Shown here one piece after another: positions 10,205-22,735 of a stretch of 64,000 nucleotides of DNA; position 1 is the stretch's first letter; the number at the start of each line of letters is the position of its first letter. Below the pieces are notes generated by a model. That model searched no databases, had not been told where the DNA came from, and saw nothing but the letters and a program-made list of their open reading frames with translations. A program made the position numbers and the translations under genes. Origin of the DNA: Isoperla grammatica (Eukaryota; Arthropoda; Insecta; Plecoptera; Perlodidae); the NCBI GenBank assembly GCA_945910005.1, contig OX246739.1, forward strand, positions 34,974,108 through 35,038,107, written 5' to 3'.

Positions 10205-11432
10205 TGTCATGCGTCAACACGCTTTTTAGAAGTAAGTGTGATGATATCAAGTATAATCAGCTACCACCTTGTAACGATTGCTTACTGCTTCATATCCTGC
10301 GACTGTGAGTTATCAACCAAACACGATCTATAGATACGTTGCTTGGAAGCCAACCCTGATGTTCCTGATCCGCGTGGCTATGGGTGGAAAACCACGGCAG
10401 AAGGAGATCTGAGCAACGAGTGGATGAGTGGAACTCCAGTACCTTTGACCGTTATGGATCTCCTAGCCTGTAACTGTTGCCGTGTTTGCAAGATGCCGAC
10501 CTATGAGTGTTTGGCCAATCAGCTGAAGTGTACCCACGCTTGTAAGCTGAAGGACTGTCTAAATATAAGTACCCAGCATGAGAATTCCTGTGAATCTGAA
10601 GGTGATTAATCTGAAGACTTAAAACTTTTGAGTAATTTTGACTTCAATTTTGATTAATTTGACGACTAGACTGCTAGAACAGATATCATATCATACTATC
10701 GTATCACGTATCTCAGCATGGTCATGTTCTTTTCTAAAAATATATTTTGTTGCAGTTGCACACCCATTCAAGAATACCCTAATGTCTGAGAACATTAATT
10801 AGAAATTCAGTAACAATCTTAAGTAGTTTATAGCCTAAGTTATATGATAATAACATTCTCTTACGATTACAACATAATAATTTTATTCGTTATTGTAATT
10901 GCAGTTAAAATTCTGCGTCTTTAGAGTACCCACAAGTAATATTTTAGTTACTAGACCTAGTTTGACGATACTTGCCTATTGACCTTTGATCTCCATTTTG
11001 AATTAATACCGTGCAAACAATGTGATAACAATAAGAACTATTCATTTTAACGTATTTATGAGTAAGTACGTTGATATAATGAATATTGGCCAATAAATCG
11101 AAGAAAATTTAGAAAATTACCCATTTTGAGGAAATTGACCCCAATCAAGGTAAAAAAATTTTAAAGAGGTCATTTTTTTTTTTTAATAAACATAATACAT
11201 TTACCTTACATAAAGTGTATGTTTTAACTTGCAAACATCTTTCACTATTTAATTAAAAATTATTAAAAAAATTACAAATTTGACCTTTGACCCTAATTTT
11301 GACATAGAAAGCTGGATTTGCCAGAGGTATATCATGGTTTTTTGAAAATTGCTCGTTTCAAGCTTTCATTTGATATATGTCATCTTTTGACCCAAATTTT
11401 ATACCGTCATTCTCGTTATGCAAAGGACTATA
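10205..11432 (+). mobile_element. Transposon-like unit, right copy
   Basis: This is the inverted partner of 8557-9790. It contains the same cysteine-rich ORF on the plus strand followed by the same AT-rich tail, ending with 'cgttatgcaaaggacta'. The copies have diverged by scattered substitutions and small indels, so they are not a recent gene-converted palindrome. Confidence 0.75.
10343..10609 (+). pseudogene. CXC-like ORF of mobile element, second copy, disrupted
   Basis: It is clearly homologous to the 9351-9698 frame: GYGWKTTAEGDLSNEW, GTPVPLTVMDLLACNCC and CTHACKLKDC. The upstream part is broken. Where the other copy reads LQLRANYQTAV, this one has a TGA near 10306, and an extra base near 10331 shifts the frame. 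One cysteine of the motif (MPTCEC in the other copy) is Tyr here (MPTYEC). Confidence 0.6.
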
Positions 11433-12546
11433 GGTGCTTAAATGCTCATCTCTAGGTGTAGGCCTAGTATTGGCCCTTACGTTTTCAAGTTCTTCTAGTT
11501 GAAAAATAAAAATATATGTCTTACCTTCAGTATATACTTGACTTTTCTGTTTCGAGTATTACTTTTGCTACGTCCGTTTGCACATGTCTTGCTAATCGTC
11601 CCCGCTTTTCTGAAGCAATATTCAAATGTCAGTCATACTTTTCAGTTTTCAATAATCTGTTATCTGTTACGTTCTTTCAACTCACTGCCCCCTTGTGTTT
11701 GTTTATGTTTACCTTCAATTTTAATAAACATATGTATAAGCAACACTTTTGATAGTCGACACAGGTTGGAATTCATAGTCGTTCCTTAGCACATAGTAAA
11801 TGAAAGGCGACACACACAACGAATCAACAATTATTTAATGTATGTAATAACATTTATTCATAAACATGTATCCTGTACTTTATGTAAAACAAAACAATGA
11901 TAATGCCAGAACATTCGGTAAATCAGATAAAACAATAACATTATTTTCTTACTTGCATTTAAAATGTAAACATACCTTTCCACAGTCTTTGCCTTCCAGT
12001 TTACTCCGATCCCTGAACGAAGCACTTGACTACATCCGGTAACAATTTCTCTTAACCTTCCAACGAAGTCAACAAAATGTAAAACAGTGTCTCAGTTTCC
12101 AAGAAACTATTCATGCATTCATCTTTGAGCTTTTAAAGCTTGATCAGCTTGGAGTCACACTTTTATAAAAAGTGCTATAAATGTATTAAAAATGGTAATT
12201 TCACACGATGCAATGCACAGTTTAACACAGAGCTACTCAACATATTTTCATTGAGCTCCACATAACCTTTTATACTTGGTACAATCCCATGGAGTGTGTT
12301 GGATCCTTTATGTTGTGATGCTCGTTTTTGAGAAACACATTATTTTTAGGCGTAATTTTCTAGTGAGCCTACGTTGTATCAATAATGTTGTGTTTATTTG
12401 GATCACTCTGCCAGACCGAAAGCTGGGACGATGGCTATGGCCCTCAGCGTATTCTCAAAATTTTAAGTTTAGACAGTTTTAAACTAAAACACACGATTTA
12501 ACTTCAGATCTATGTGAAATTGAACAAAAATAAATTGTGATAGCGT
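11433..12546. other. Intergenic AT-rich stretch
   Basis: This lies downstream (3') of the first SLC36 gene. I see no exon, no strong repeat and no RNA gene. Confidence 0.4.
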
Positions 12547-12552
12547 TTTATT
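12547..12552 (-). terminator. Candidate poly(A) signal of SLC36 copy A
   Basis: AATAAA on the minus strand lies about 165 bp past the stop codon at 12718. It is the first canonical hexamer I see downstream. Confidence 0.5.
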
Positions 12553-12717
12553 TCAATTTCTTTGAAATAATGTATTTTCTTATCGTAAAACTATAAAAAC
12601 CACTGAGGTCCGCAGAAAGTTTGCTGGTGGTCCGCGTCCGGACCGGAGTCTGCCATTGAGTAGCCTGGTTTAGCACCACGGCGAGAGTTCCTTCAAACAT
12701 GGTTCGTTCAGTCGCTC

Positions 12718-15700
12718 TCATTCTGCATCGTGGACCATCGAGTGGATGATGTCGGCGAGGCTGGTGTAGGTGCCGATCACGAGGCCGAACAGTCCGCAGA
12801 TGATGAGGAGGATGTCCTTCACGAAGATCCAGCGAAAACGCCCGAAGTTGTTCGGCCAGAGGAGACACATCTCGATGAGGGCGGGGAAGGCGATGCCGAG
12901 AGCTGAGAGGCAGAGCGCACCGAACAGCGAGATGAACAACTCCAGTTTCGGGATGGCCACGGCCAAGAGAACTGCAACAAACAATGGAGAATTAAGTGTG
13001 ATTTACAAAAAATAATCGTTTTTAGTATCGAACCTTTCAGGGGCAACGTCTCCCTTAAAGTGACTGACTAATATAAAAATCTCTTCTTAATTGTAAGTTT
13101 AAACAAAACGCTGTTAGTTTAACCAAAGATTACAATTAACGCTTGAGCACCGGCACAATATTTTGGCTTCCCCCTCTGCTGCTATTCACCGTACTTGAGG
13201 ATGGCCGCAGAGAGGGTTCCCGAAATTTTGTATTGACATAATGCCGAAGACGTCAAGAGTTTTTTTAACTATGGAAGTTTAATTAATTAACAGTGTTTTA
13301 TTTTGTCGAACTATTAAATACAAACTAAAGGTATTTTGGTGGTTATAAAATTATGTCCGAGGACTGATTAAATCCGATAATTTGTCTAATTGCTGATTAC
13401 ATCTTTGGCAATACCTTAAGTCCGCTAAAAGAACATGTATAAACCTCCAGAACATGCAACTTATTGACTGCCACTACTTCTGTTTCCCATCACGCCTGTT
13501 CCAACTTCCTTCAAAAGAAACATAAACGTGGTATACTTGCTCCGCAACAACCTTACCGATGCGTTCGTCATAGACGAGTGGTTCGTCCAATCAGCGATTT
13601 GAAACTAGGGTCAAATCACGTTTCTATGGCGGAGGCATCCGTAAGGTTGTTTCGTTACAAGTTCAGTGTCTCACATGTTATTATCACCATGGCCGTCCTC
13701 ATCGCGTACTCCACGAGGAACTGCGTCTTCTTCGTGTGAGTCACCATACGCTTCTTGATGTACGTGTTCCACACGATCTCGACGGGCACGTACCCCTGCA
13801 GCGCATACGTCACGAAGATGGCGAAGGCGAACATCAGTTTCACACACTGGGCCAGTCTGAGGGAAGAACGACGCGTGCATGAGATCCTTTTCTTAAAGGT
13901 ACACTATATATACTCAACGTATAGTCTCATGCCGGCCTTAGATTAGAATATAATGCCCCTTTCATGCAGTTGGGTCAACGAAAAACCACACAATCCATGG
14001 CGTTCTTTCACACATTCGTAAACGCAGTCTTCCACTGAGTAGAGTGTACAAACCGCATTAGTCACGCCTGCTGTGTTAGGAATATACAGGTATCCAAACT
14101 AAAGTCGTGAAAGATCCCTGATTGACCTATTTCAATTAGATGGTATGAACTAGAGACGTGAAAACTTAAGTTGGTACTATTGGACTTGGCGTTTTCGTAA
14201 GCATGACCTGCCCAGGAACTGCTACCTTATCGTGGTGGGCAGCTTTGGGTGCTTTGGTGATACCGAGAACTATGCCGGCGGAAGCGTATGCTTCTGGTAG
14301 GGCCACCCTACCCCAGACAGGTCGAAGTGGAGAAGCCAAACGAAAGGCAGCCCACGTCCTTCCTTTTCCCCTTTGCTCCTCATTACGTCCTACTTGTCCC
14401 ATCGTCCAAACTTCCCCTGATACCATAATCATTGTTGTCGAGTACGTTGTTAAACAGCAAATAATCAATAATAATCGTAAGCATAAGACGTTCCGTTGGG
14501 ACAACTTTCCAGTGGGACACCTGTTGAATGGCAGTGACACTCACACTTCGTCGGTGGGCAGGTTGAGCGTGATGCTCCCGAGAGCGCCCGAGCCGTACTT
14601 GACGTATCCGACGAAGCCGACCAGGACGTAGAGGGAGATGATTACGAACATCCCCCGGTTGAGGACGCCGCCGTAGCCTCGGAACGCCACCGGCTGCTCC
14701 ATGTTGTTCTCGAGGGCGATAATCTGAAAGAGTGCAAGAATATCTCGTAAGCAAAGCAACAAGCGTGACCACACATTAAAGGAGGGTGACAGCGGTCTCA
14801 ATACGCTGCTTTCATGTTGGTAGCATTTTCATGTTGGTCGGTAAAACTGGAGCTAAGACATGATGCTTTATTCACGTATGTGATGGACTAATTAAAACCA
14901 CGGCGAAAATACTATCAAATGTTCTTAAGGCTGTATTTCCATAACTTAGCCAGCGAAACCCCCGATTCATGTCTGCTAAAATTGCTTGGACATGCTTTAA
15001 AATTGTCGGAGTCGATAAAGATGTTTCTTTATCAAAAACCTCTTTATCGACTCTTCCTGGGCCAATCGGCTCAGATTAGAGCCTCGCCACTAGGATCGCT
15101 ACCAAATATGTGTCGCAAATAAAAACGGGGAGTTTCGTGTCAGGGTTGAGGTTGTGCTTACCACTCCCACCGCTTCCAGCGCGAAGAGAGTCGTGCCGAC
15201 GAACAACGGAAAGTTCCGAACACTTCCGACGAGGTCCCTGGTGGCCGGAGACGGAATGTCGTCGAACAAATAGTACATGACGATGCCGATACCGATAAAG
15301 GTGACAATGTTGGCTATGGTGGAGAACGGTGCGAGAAGCTTCAAGTTTCTGATGTAGCAGATGAGAATGAGTGGCAGAAGCAACATTAACATGTACCATC
15401 GCACGGCTATGTCCTCGAAGTAGTGGTCACACACCTGAAAGTGTCGGAGAATTACAATACAATATAAACAATAGGTAAAATGGCCGCATAGCAACCTTTC
15501 TTCTGTTTTCGTCAGAGGCGAGGACCTGCCCCTACTGTAGCCTATCACCGATCATTATTTGCGAGGGTTTGTCTCAAGCGGTTCGCTAGTTGGCTACGAG
15601 CTCCTCGCCTGTGACGTAAGCATTGGAAAAGTACTCTTGTGGCGAGTTTACGATAGTTATCCCAGATCAAGAAGCAACCCGACAAACAAGCAGTCGCAAA

Positions 15701-18700
15701 GAACGAATTATTTATTTCCCGCTCTCTTTGTGCAAGGGGTGTAAAAGTAAATCTTGTTACCGATATCTAACAACTTGCAACCCTCAACCACCCACTATTA
15801 CCACGTGCAGCTCACAAAACTAGTCATTATTGATTATTTTACACTATTTTCACTATTCACTATTTTCAAACAACTGCGTTGACCACCCCACTCGCTTCTA
15901 GTCTATTCCTCGCAAAATTAATCAAATGTTGGAGCGGAGGGGGGCTTTTATCTGCCATATCTAAAGCACAACTCCTCTCAAATTCAAGCCGCTGAGATAC
16001 ACACTACTCTTACGGAGTCTGAACAACCGCTTTTTCCGAGAGCGATTCTATACGGACGGCTGGGCAAAGAAACAAAGTTGAAACTGAAATAAATGTCCCA
16101 CATATCGTAAAGTGAAGCACGTGCACACATGATCAAAAAGGCTTTTATGTACTTTGTAGGACATGCTCAGCACACCTAGCATACCCATACCTCCCCGCTT
16201 CTGGCATGCAACAGTATGATGTATAGGGCGCATAAGATGGTTATATTATTGAGCTACAGTCCACATAATATTGCTTGTTTTGTCATTCACAACATCGGAA
16301 CATTAAAGTAATTATAGCTTATGTTCTAAGATGCAAATGTCGTAAGCGTTTTTACAGCTTCTGTTTTAACTATAAGATAAAAAGATCGTAAATGTATTTA
16401 AAAGTAGTGGTATGACTGGTATTTCTGAGTTTGTCACGTAGGCCTACCTGTTTAAGATTTGTGGCGACGAAGACGATGTAAACACAGCATATTCCCATTT
16501 GGTAGACGATCAGGAACATGTTCACAATAGGCCTAGAACAATATTAATAAGCTGTGATGGTGTGTTGAGGCATAGTGGGTCGTAAACATATAACTAAAAG
16601 TAACTACTTATAATATGTAACTTGTATATTATATTATTGTGTGTGGAGAAATATTTAAGCGAGCGAAGCGAGCGTCTGCATTAGACTTTTATGGCGCTCT
16701 TTCTGTTTTGTTTGTTTTTTTGTTTTTGTCTGTCGATAGCGGTCGAACGGAAAGTCCGATCAAGCTGAAATTTGAACCATTTACAAGCCTCGTTGTGGAT
16801 TAAAGGTGTATAGTTTTGTGACAAAATAGATCGAAACGTTACAAAATTACAATGCAGTTACTAAAACATATTTTTCTGAAATAAACTGGCGGCAAAATGT
16901 GAGATAGCCATATTATAGTAAATTCTCGTCCGGTCACGAATAAACTAATTTCAACGCGATTTACATTTGTATTGCTGAATTGTAGTGACGTAGCTATGAC
17001 AACGGAAAATCCAAGCTATAATTTTTATGGACAGTCAATCTTTTATGGCAGGAAGTATAACTATGGCAATAAAAATTCCAATCCTTCAACGTCATTTTTG
17101 TTTTGGTTGTTGTTGATTGTTGTTTTATGAACAAATATGAACATTCTTATATTGATGATGATGATAGTGTTTTCAGTATAACGGCGCTGGAGCAACAAGG
17201 CCGTTTCCGACACTTTTATCAGTATCTCTTACATTGAACAATGACAAACAATGACGTTTTCCTAGTAACGTAAAAATTTAAATGGAGCGTACATTCCACC
17301 TCATTGTTTTGTAGGCCTACAGTTATCCCTTTGTTTGTATGATCTAAGCTATACCCTACTTAGTACTTTTTTTTAAATCATAATTATCATAAAACCAAAA
17401 CGGCTTCTTTATCCACTACTTTGAAATTTCCGTTAAGGCTTAACGTATGCACTAACGTCATACCCTGAAATGCCGGCTGCCTTTCTGAATATCTCTGGTC
17501 CCTGTTGTAAAGCGACTTCCATGGTCCGGGGGTAGCTGAGGATTGGCACCCTCAACCTCTTGCACAGCTCATACTGGGATCTCACCTAAAACATCAGGAC
17601 ATTCACTATATTAGCTGCGTTTAATGAAAGTTTCACTGTTAGGAATATGCTGGTATCCACCCAAGGACGTAAATTATCCCGAACGGATTCGTTTCACTCG
17701 AGAAGTAAACAATTAAATGTTGGCATTATTGGGTTCGGCTATTGTGTAAGCGTGATCTACGTTGGGGCAACTTTATACCTACCACGGCACAGACTTATAC
17801 CCAAAAACACAGTTTCATATTATCATTAATAGCTATTGTTTGTAGGAATATTTTCACGGACGTATTGGTATATCTATGTACACATATATTATCCATATGA
17901 CTTTTTATGCTATAGAGTATAGAGTAATATTAAAACTATCATAAAAATGAAAGTAATATAATAAATGTGACCAGAATTCATAGTTAAAAGTAACGTTAAA
18001 AGCAGATTCTTTCTTTTTGCGTTAATAAAGAGACATGGGCAGAAATTTGTCAGATTTAGATCGCGAAACTGATAAAGTAATTATTTGTTATTGTCCTTCT
18101 TGTTCTCTTTTCAATAGAAGTTTGTTTTGTTGTTTAGTCATTCTTGGAATTTTATAATAATTTTTTTATCGTTAATTGTATAGTCCTATACGTACTGTTC
18201 TCCTTTGTAAATCACTTTTATAACTGGTTAGGATTTACTTTAAATAAATAAAAGTTCTCACCAGGACGTGTAGGCAGTAGGTACAGAGGCTCCCGATGAG
18301 GACTGTCCCGATGAACCCGTTTAGCAGACCTGCGTTGTAGAACGCGTTGGGCATAGCCAGGATCCCCGTTCCCAGACTTCCCTTCAGGAGATGGATCAGT
18401 GTCTCATTGTTCCTGTGGGAACACACTCATGAAGTTGTCATCCTTGGGAGGTAAAGCACCACTTGACTATCTAATTACCTTGACTATCTACGTGTTCTGT
18501 TTGACACAACTTTCTAGTATCAAGTCAAAGCATAGAAAAGTAATTAATTTATTAATTCATTTATTCCCGTTCATACATAATTAATGCATGGGGGTTGGCA
18601 GCAAAGAGCACAGCTCCGAACACAAGAGGTTACTGCCAACCCATGCAAATTTACCTAAACACTAGATAATAAACATGAAATACTAGGGAAAAAATACCAA

Positions 18701-20114
18701 ACTTATTAAATCGTAACAGGTAGACCTAATAATAATGATTTAATGTACAAAATAGAAACCCAATTTATACTTCCAAACTATTGTTGTCACAAGAAAGACA
18801 AACACATTACAGTTAAAAAAATTATCAGAAATAAATAAATTCAGCCAAAAAGTAAAATCAATACTATTATGTTTTGCCAATTTTTTTTAATGAAATATGT
18901 ATAACGAACTATACGTCCTGGGTTTTGCCCACAAGTACCTCGTAAGTACACAAGTACGTTGACTGTTTAACGAAATTACAGAAATCTAACAAGATATACG
19001 AATTTTAGTGTAAACTAGCGTTCTTTTTTATCGCAACTACTATCTTTATAACACCAAAGCCTAGCATAACACAAAATAACATACCTGCAAAATTGTTAAC
19101 TGTCGGAAAAGCAATATGCAAAAACATCTACATAGAGTAGTCTAAAAACGCTTAATGCTAGTCTAAATAGGCAGCAAGTCTTACGTGGTAGGCGCCTCAT
19201 TCTGCCTGTGTTCATGAGGGTCGTAGCTCTTCCCGTCTCCCTGCGTAGTGACGTCAGCATCGCTGCTTCCCCTGCAACAGGTCAACACATGGTATTATAT
19301 TTGTTGCCAACCTCGTAGAGCGGTTTCTTCGCTGTCATTGTCCGCAAATTTTGCACCCAAATAAATTCGTGGAAAGGCGTTGACACAGCCAGTCTCTCTA
19401 CAGAGCGAAAGAAGAAACAACAAAAACATTGACCTGCACACTTTTTAAGATACTGAGTACAAAACATCCCCGTTGGCATGGATTAATCTTTTCATTGTAG
19501 GTAGTAGAACACCTGCTTTTTCAACAGCATCCTTTATTCTCAACGGTCAGAACGTTATTGTAACTTGAGGACTAATAACAGAGCCTGGATTCACAAAGTT
19601 GCTAAGTTGTCCTAAGTTAGGCAAATCTTCTCTAGATAAATCAAGATAAATCATCTCTCGGTATTACTACACATGCAAACATAAAATATTATTAGTTAAA
19701 TTGTTTATATTTTACTATTTTTTATCTTTATGACATTGCAGAACGACATGATTATGCATGATTTGTATCACCAAGATCTGCCTTAACTAGGACGTCTTAA
19801 CACTTAGGCATGCTTTCTTGAAGGGCAGAAAGAAAAAGCCTTTTGCTCCTATGTATGACGTCAGGAAGTGACAATGAATTATGGGGCACATATGATTAAT
19901 CCCACATCAAGTTCCAGCTCTGATCCGCCATAAGGACAATGCTTGAACTTGAGGGGTCTTGAACTTGAGAGGTCTAAGCCGCGAACGAGGTTGAAACTTG
20001 ATGTGGAAAGAGTTTAGTTTACCTGTACTTGGCAGCTCGGCTAATGTCGTGCAGGCCCAGCGAGTCTGCATTTCCGTCCTCGGCTGCCTTCGTGAGCTCT
20101 AACCTCGAGGACAT
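12718..20114 (-). CDS. SLC36/PAT proton-coupled amino acid transporter, copy A (pathetic-like)
   Basis: Nine coding exons join without a frame break: 20114-20023, 19271-19185, 18412-18262, 17585-17464, 16532-16448, 15434-15162, 14723-14545, 13856-13675 and 12971-12718. The total is 1425 nt, or 474 aa, a normal SLC36 length. The cytoplasmic N-terminus has GKSYDPHEHRQNEAPTT. TM1 contains IHLLKGSLGTGILAMP at residues ~66-81, where His67 corresponds to the proton-coupling His of mammalian PAT1. Later landmarks are VNMFLIVYQMGICCVYIVFV, LLLPLILICYIRNLKLLAPF, ALENNMEQP, ISLYVLVGFVGYVKYG, ITLNLP, FVTYALQGYVPVEI and AVAIPKLELFISLFGALCLS. The family has 11 membrane segments and moves small amino acids with protons at plasma or lysosomal membranes. 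Copy A departs from copy B in TM1: Asn82 follows MP where B has Leu, and NAGLL replaces NAGWA. The substrate cannot be told from sequence. Confidence 0.93.
13545..13640. repeat. Short dispersed repeat containing 'ccaatcagcgatt'
   Basis: Similar sequence around a 'cgagt...tcgtccaatcagcgatttgaa' core occurs at 3745-3840, 15565-15640, 27075-27165, 39015-39095 and 62382-62491. The last copy is a clear hairpin, so these are probably foldback remnants. Confidence 0.5.
13955..14225 (+). repeat. Dispersed repeat family R1, copy 1
   Basis: Landmarks are 'tggcgttctttcacacattcg', 'gtcacgcctgctgtgttagg' and 'gtatccaaactaaagtcg'. It recurs on both strands across the window. It is intronic in SLC36 copy A. 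Confidence 0.65.
15565..15640 (+). repeat. Foldback-related repeat fragment
   Basis: The stretch 'gcggttcgctagttggctac' followed by 'ctcgcctgtgacgtaagc' is almost the same as one arm of the hairpin at 62382-62491. It is intronic in SLC36 copy A. Confidence 0.6.
16600..17440. other. Intron of SLC36 copy A
   Basis: It contains a short direct repeat 'gcgagcgaagcgagcg' at ~16661-16676 and an otherwise unrecognised AT-rich segment. I see no exon between 16533 and 17463. Confidence 0.35.
17635..17800 (+). repeat. Dispersed repeat family R1, partial copy
   Basis: It matches the second half of R1: 'gttaggaatatgctggtatccaccc', then 'gtaaattatccc' and 'gtaagcgtgatctacgttgg'. It is intronic in SLC36 copy A. 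Confidence 0.55.
18540..19180. other. Intron of SLC36 copy A with small inverted motif
   Basis: A short hairpin (catgggggttggcagc ... ctgccaacccatg) spans about 18588-18647. The rest is AT-rich with no recognised feature. Confidence 0.45.
19300..19570 (+). repeat. Dispersed repeat family R2, copy 1
   Basis: It shares 'gtagagcggtttcttcgctgtca', 'agccagtctctct', 'aacaaaaacattg' and 'acacctgctttt' with 60165-60480 in the same orientation. The two copies are 41 kb apart. Confidence 0.6.
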
Positions 20115-20212
20115 CTTGGCACCCCCTGTCGTCTATGTGTGGTGCGTCCTTGCGTCCTCTAGTAGTCAATGCGTTTAGTCCCGTCCTCTTCAAGATGGCG
20201 CTCTTCTTACGG
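20115..20212 (-). other. 5'UTR part of SLC36 copy A first coding exon
   Basis: The ATG at 20114 has context GCCAAGATG. Upstream sequence runs to a good acceptor (GTTGTTTCAG) at 20213-20214, so at least one non-coding exon must lie further upstream. I could not identify it. Confidence 0.55.
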
Positions 20213-21139
20213 CTGAAACAACATCAACAGTAATAACTAATAGTTAATATTTCAATTGAAATTTAAAACTGAAGTTGCCAAAACCACCTTCAAAGAAGGA
20301 TTAAAAAATGAATCATGCATGCTGGGATAAAACCAGACACTTTAGTTAGTTATTCAAAATTTGTATTGTTGTCTAAGTACGATATATTTTTCATTATTTT
20401 CCGAAAATTGTGATAGTACCTAGCCCCGTATAACCCAATTAATTTCGACTTTGAAAGTTGTTTCAAAATACACCAACAAGTAACATATTTTTCTCTCACG
20501 CTTTTTAACCTACCTGAGTCCAGCATTTAAGATGGTATTTGTACTTAACGGCTCATATCTTGGCAACGATGCCAATCGAGACTGCGAGTGGGTGGTCATG
20601 CTAATGAAAAAATGCCACGTGACATCCAAGCTCAATCCAGAATGCAAACCTGCACTCATACAGGAACCGCTATTGACTATAGAACAACACCTATTCTACC
20701 TCGGCCAACTACTCTTGCTACAACATTCAAGATCAAGCACGTTTGTGAATCGATATCATCATTTTGAAAAATGCCCAGTTTGAAACAACGTTCTTGTTAT
20801 CGAGTCCTCGACCTTCCGAACCAGAGTCCCGCGGTCGCCATTACCAAGCCATGGAGTATCGGTGTCCGCACGAATTTCACAAACCACTTGCGCTCAATCA
20901 TAGGTCAGAAGTGGATTGATTACCTAGGCCACTCCGTTCCGGTTAGGGTCGTTAAGGGCCGGATGAGATCACTTGTAGTGATGCCGACCCTTGTTCGCTA
21001 ATTCGCCGCGTCCGATCCGGCGGTTTCGAAATTGCCTATAATCGCTGACCAGCGGGTGACAGTCTTGAACTTGTCACAACGTATGCTAAACTTCCGCACG
21101 CGTTAACAAGCAACGTGAGCTGTAAAATTCTCACAAGAA
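20213..21139. other. Upstream flank of SLC36 copy A
   Basis: It holds a third copy of the 'ctcatatcttggcaacg' repeat (20545-20600). No convincing promoter element or exon is seen, although the non-coding first exon of copy A must lie at or beyond this stretch. Confidence 0.35.
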
Positions 21140-22130
21140 CCAGAACCTTCCTCTACGCGGTCCATTTCAACGGAATTCGCTGCGGTAAATCTCGGTACCT
21201 GCTTGTTATTGTCGACTGCATGCAGTGTGTACCAGCCTCGCTTGGAATGTGCCTAGATAACGCCTGCCAACAGACGAGCTGGTAGTATCACTACAATACC
21301 GGAGGCATGAGAACAAAATGCTTAGAGTTTAGGTTGGTAGTTACCACATACGTCACAGTTCACTATTGCATAATCCATGACGACACGACCTGTTAAGAAA
21401 CTATATAGTCTCTTGACCGATAAGGTTGTTTAGAGCAAGTATTCTTGAAACAATTCCTGTAGAGATAATGTATTACCTTGGGTTGGATACATGGAAATTC
21501 TTTACAAAGTGGGCGGGACCAACGAGGCTTGTGCACTCCACAAAGAGGAAGACTGACTTTACTAATGTGTGAAAAATCGCAAGGAATCTGGCGATTTTCG
21601 TTGAAACAGAAAGCATGCATGAATATAAGGATCTGAGGTCAGTGAGATTATTTAAAAATTCTCAATGACGCCGCTAAACATCAAATGCGAAAATGACCGT
21701 CCTGTGCACCTTCAACTCGCTAAGATTTGCTTTGCTCTAGACTCCATTGCTATACTGGCCCCGCCGTAGAAATCAAGGCGTCCCCTAAAATTCTGAGAAG
21801 AGACGGTCGCGCCACAAGATCTATTCAACGATTTTCACCGCGGGATTTCCAGATACCTGCATTGTTATTGCCCACTGCATTGACGGCAATGCGACCCCAC
21901 CACGTCTGATAACAGGCGATCGATATTATCACTATAATGCCTCATTGTCATTCATCAATCATCACTCATCAAGCTAAAGACGCCATTGTGCCCTACACTG
22001 GCCTTAATTACAATAAAATAAAATATAATGCCTGAGGCATGAGAACGAGATACAACTAGATTTAGGTTGGTAGTTGTCACACGTGTCACTTCCCAATTAC
22101 ATAGTCCGTGACGACAACACTTTGCAAGTT
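21140..22130 (+). repeat. Degenerate direct duplication with R1 insertion
   Basis: Segments near 21150-21400 and 21780-22130 share, in order, 'acctgc.ttgttattg', 'tatcactacaat/ataat', 'ggcatgagaac' and 'tttaggttggtagtt'. They are diverged direct copies. Between them at 21480-21660 lies an inverted R1 copy (gggcgggaccaacgaggctt, 'gattttcgttgaaacag'). Confidence 0.5.
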
Positions 22131-22554
22131 AATTTGACGTGACTATATGAACCCTGACCTATATGGCTAAATCAAGGGATCCATCCCAACTACGCGTTTG
22201 TTGTCATTCTTGATAATGTGCCTCGGCCCGCCCACTACCCCCACTTGACTAAGTGTGGCGCAGTCTTAATGGAAGCATCCTGAGAGCGACCAACGCGCAA
22301 GGCCATTGCGCATGCCTGGAGAACCTCGCCTAGATGACCTTGGGAGCCAATCAGCAGTAAATCATAGACTGTCAATTGCAGAGACCAATTCGTCTTAACT
22401 AGGGTTTATCAGAGCGAGCAGAAGTCAACACCAATATTGTTCAATCGACTGAGAGTTCGATATCTCCGCAAGTATCGGTTATTCCCCTAAATTACTAAGG
22501 CGGTGTCAATAAACTTTTTGCAAGATGAGCAGGCCTCACATGTCAAGGTCATCG

Positions 22555-22735
22555 TATGCATTTCTTGTAGTCCCAACGTAACTAGTCTTATACCGACCTC
22601 AAATCCGTATCTACTGCATTTTTCATGCAACTTATTCCTGACGCTATTTCACACATTCGGTAGTCTTCCGTTTAGTAGAGTGCACAAGACTCATTAATTT
22701 TGTCATCGTCAGCCCCGCTGTACTAGGAACATAAC
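22555..22735 (+). repeat. Dispersed repeat family R1, copy
   Basis: It contains 'ataccgacctcaaatccgta', 'tttcacacattcggtag' and 'gtcagccccgctgtactagg', matching the other R1 copies in order. Confidence 0.6.

Noticed and set aside
12548..13046. Several open frames overlapping the last exon of SLC36 copy A
   Set aside because: They are shadows of the transporter exon in other frames, with Arg/Ser-rich compositions and no domain.
14166..14631. 124-142-codon open frames on both strands
   Set aside because: They span intron sequence, a dispersed repeat and part of SLC36 exon 7, and show no domain or independent splice signals.
12718..20114. SLC36 copy A as a pseudogene
   Set aside because: All nine exons have intact splice sites, no internal stop and full family length. 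Unusual TM1 residues alone do not argue for decay.
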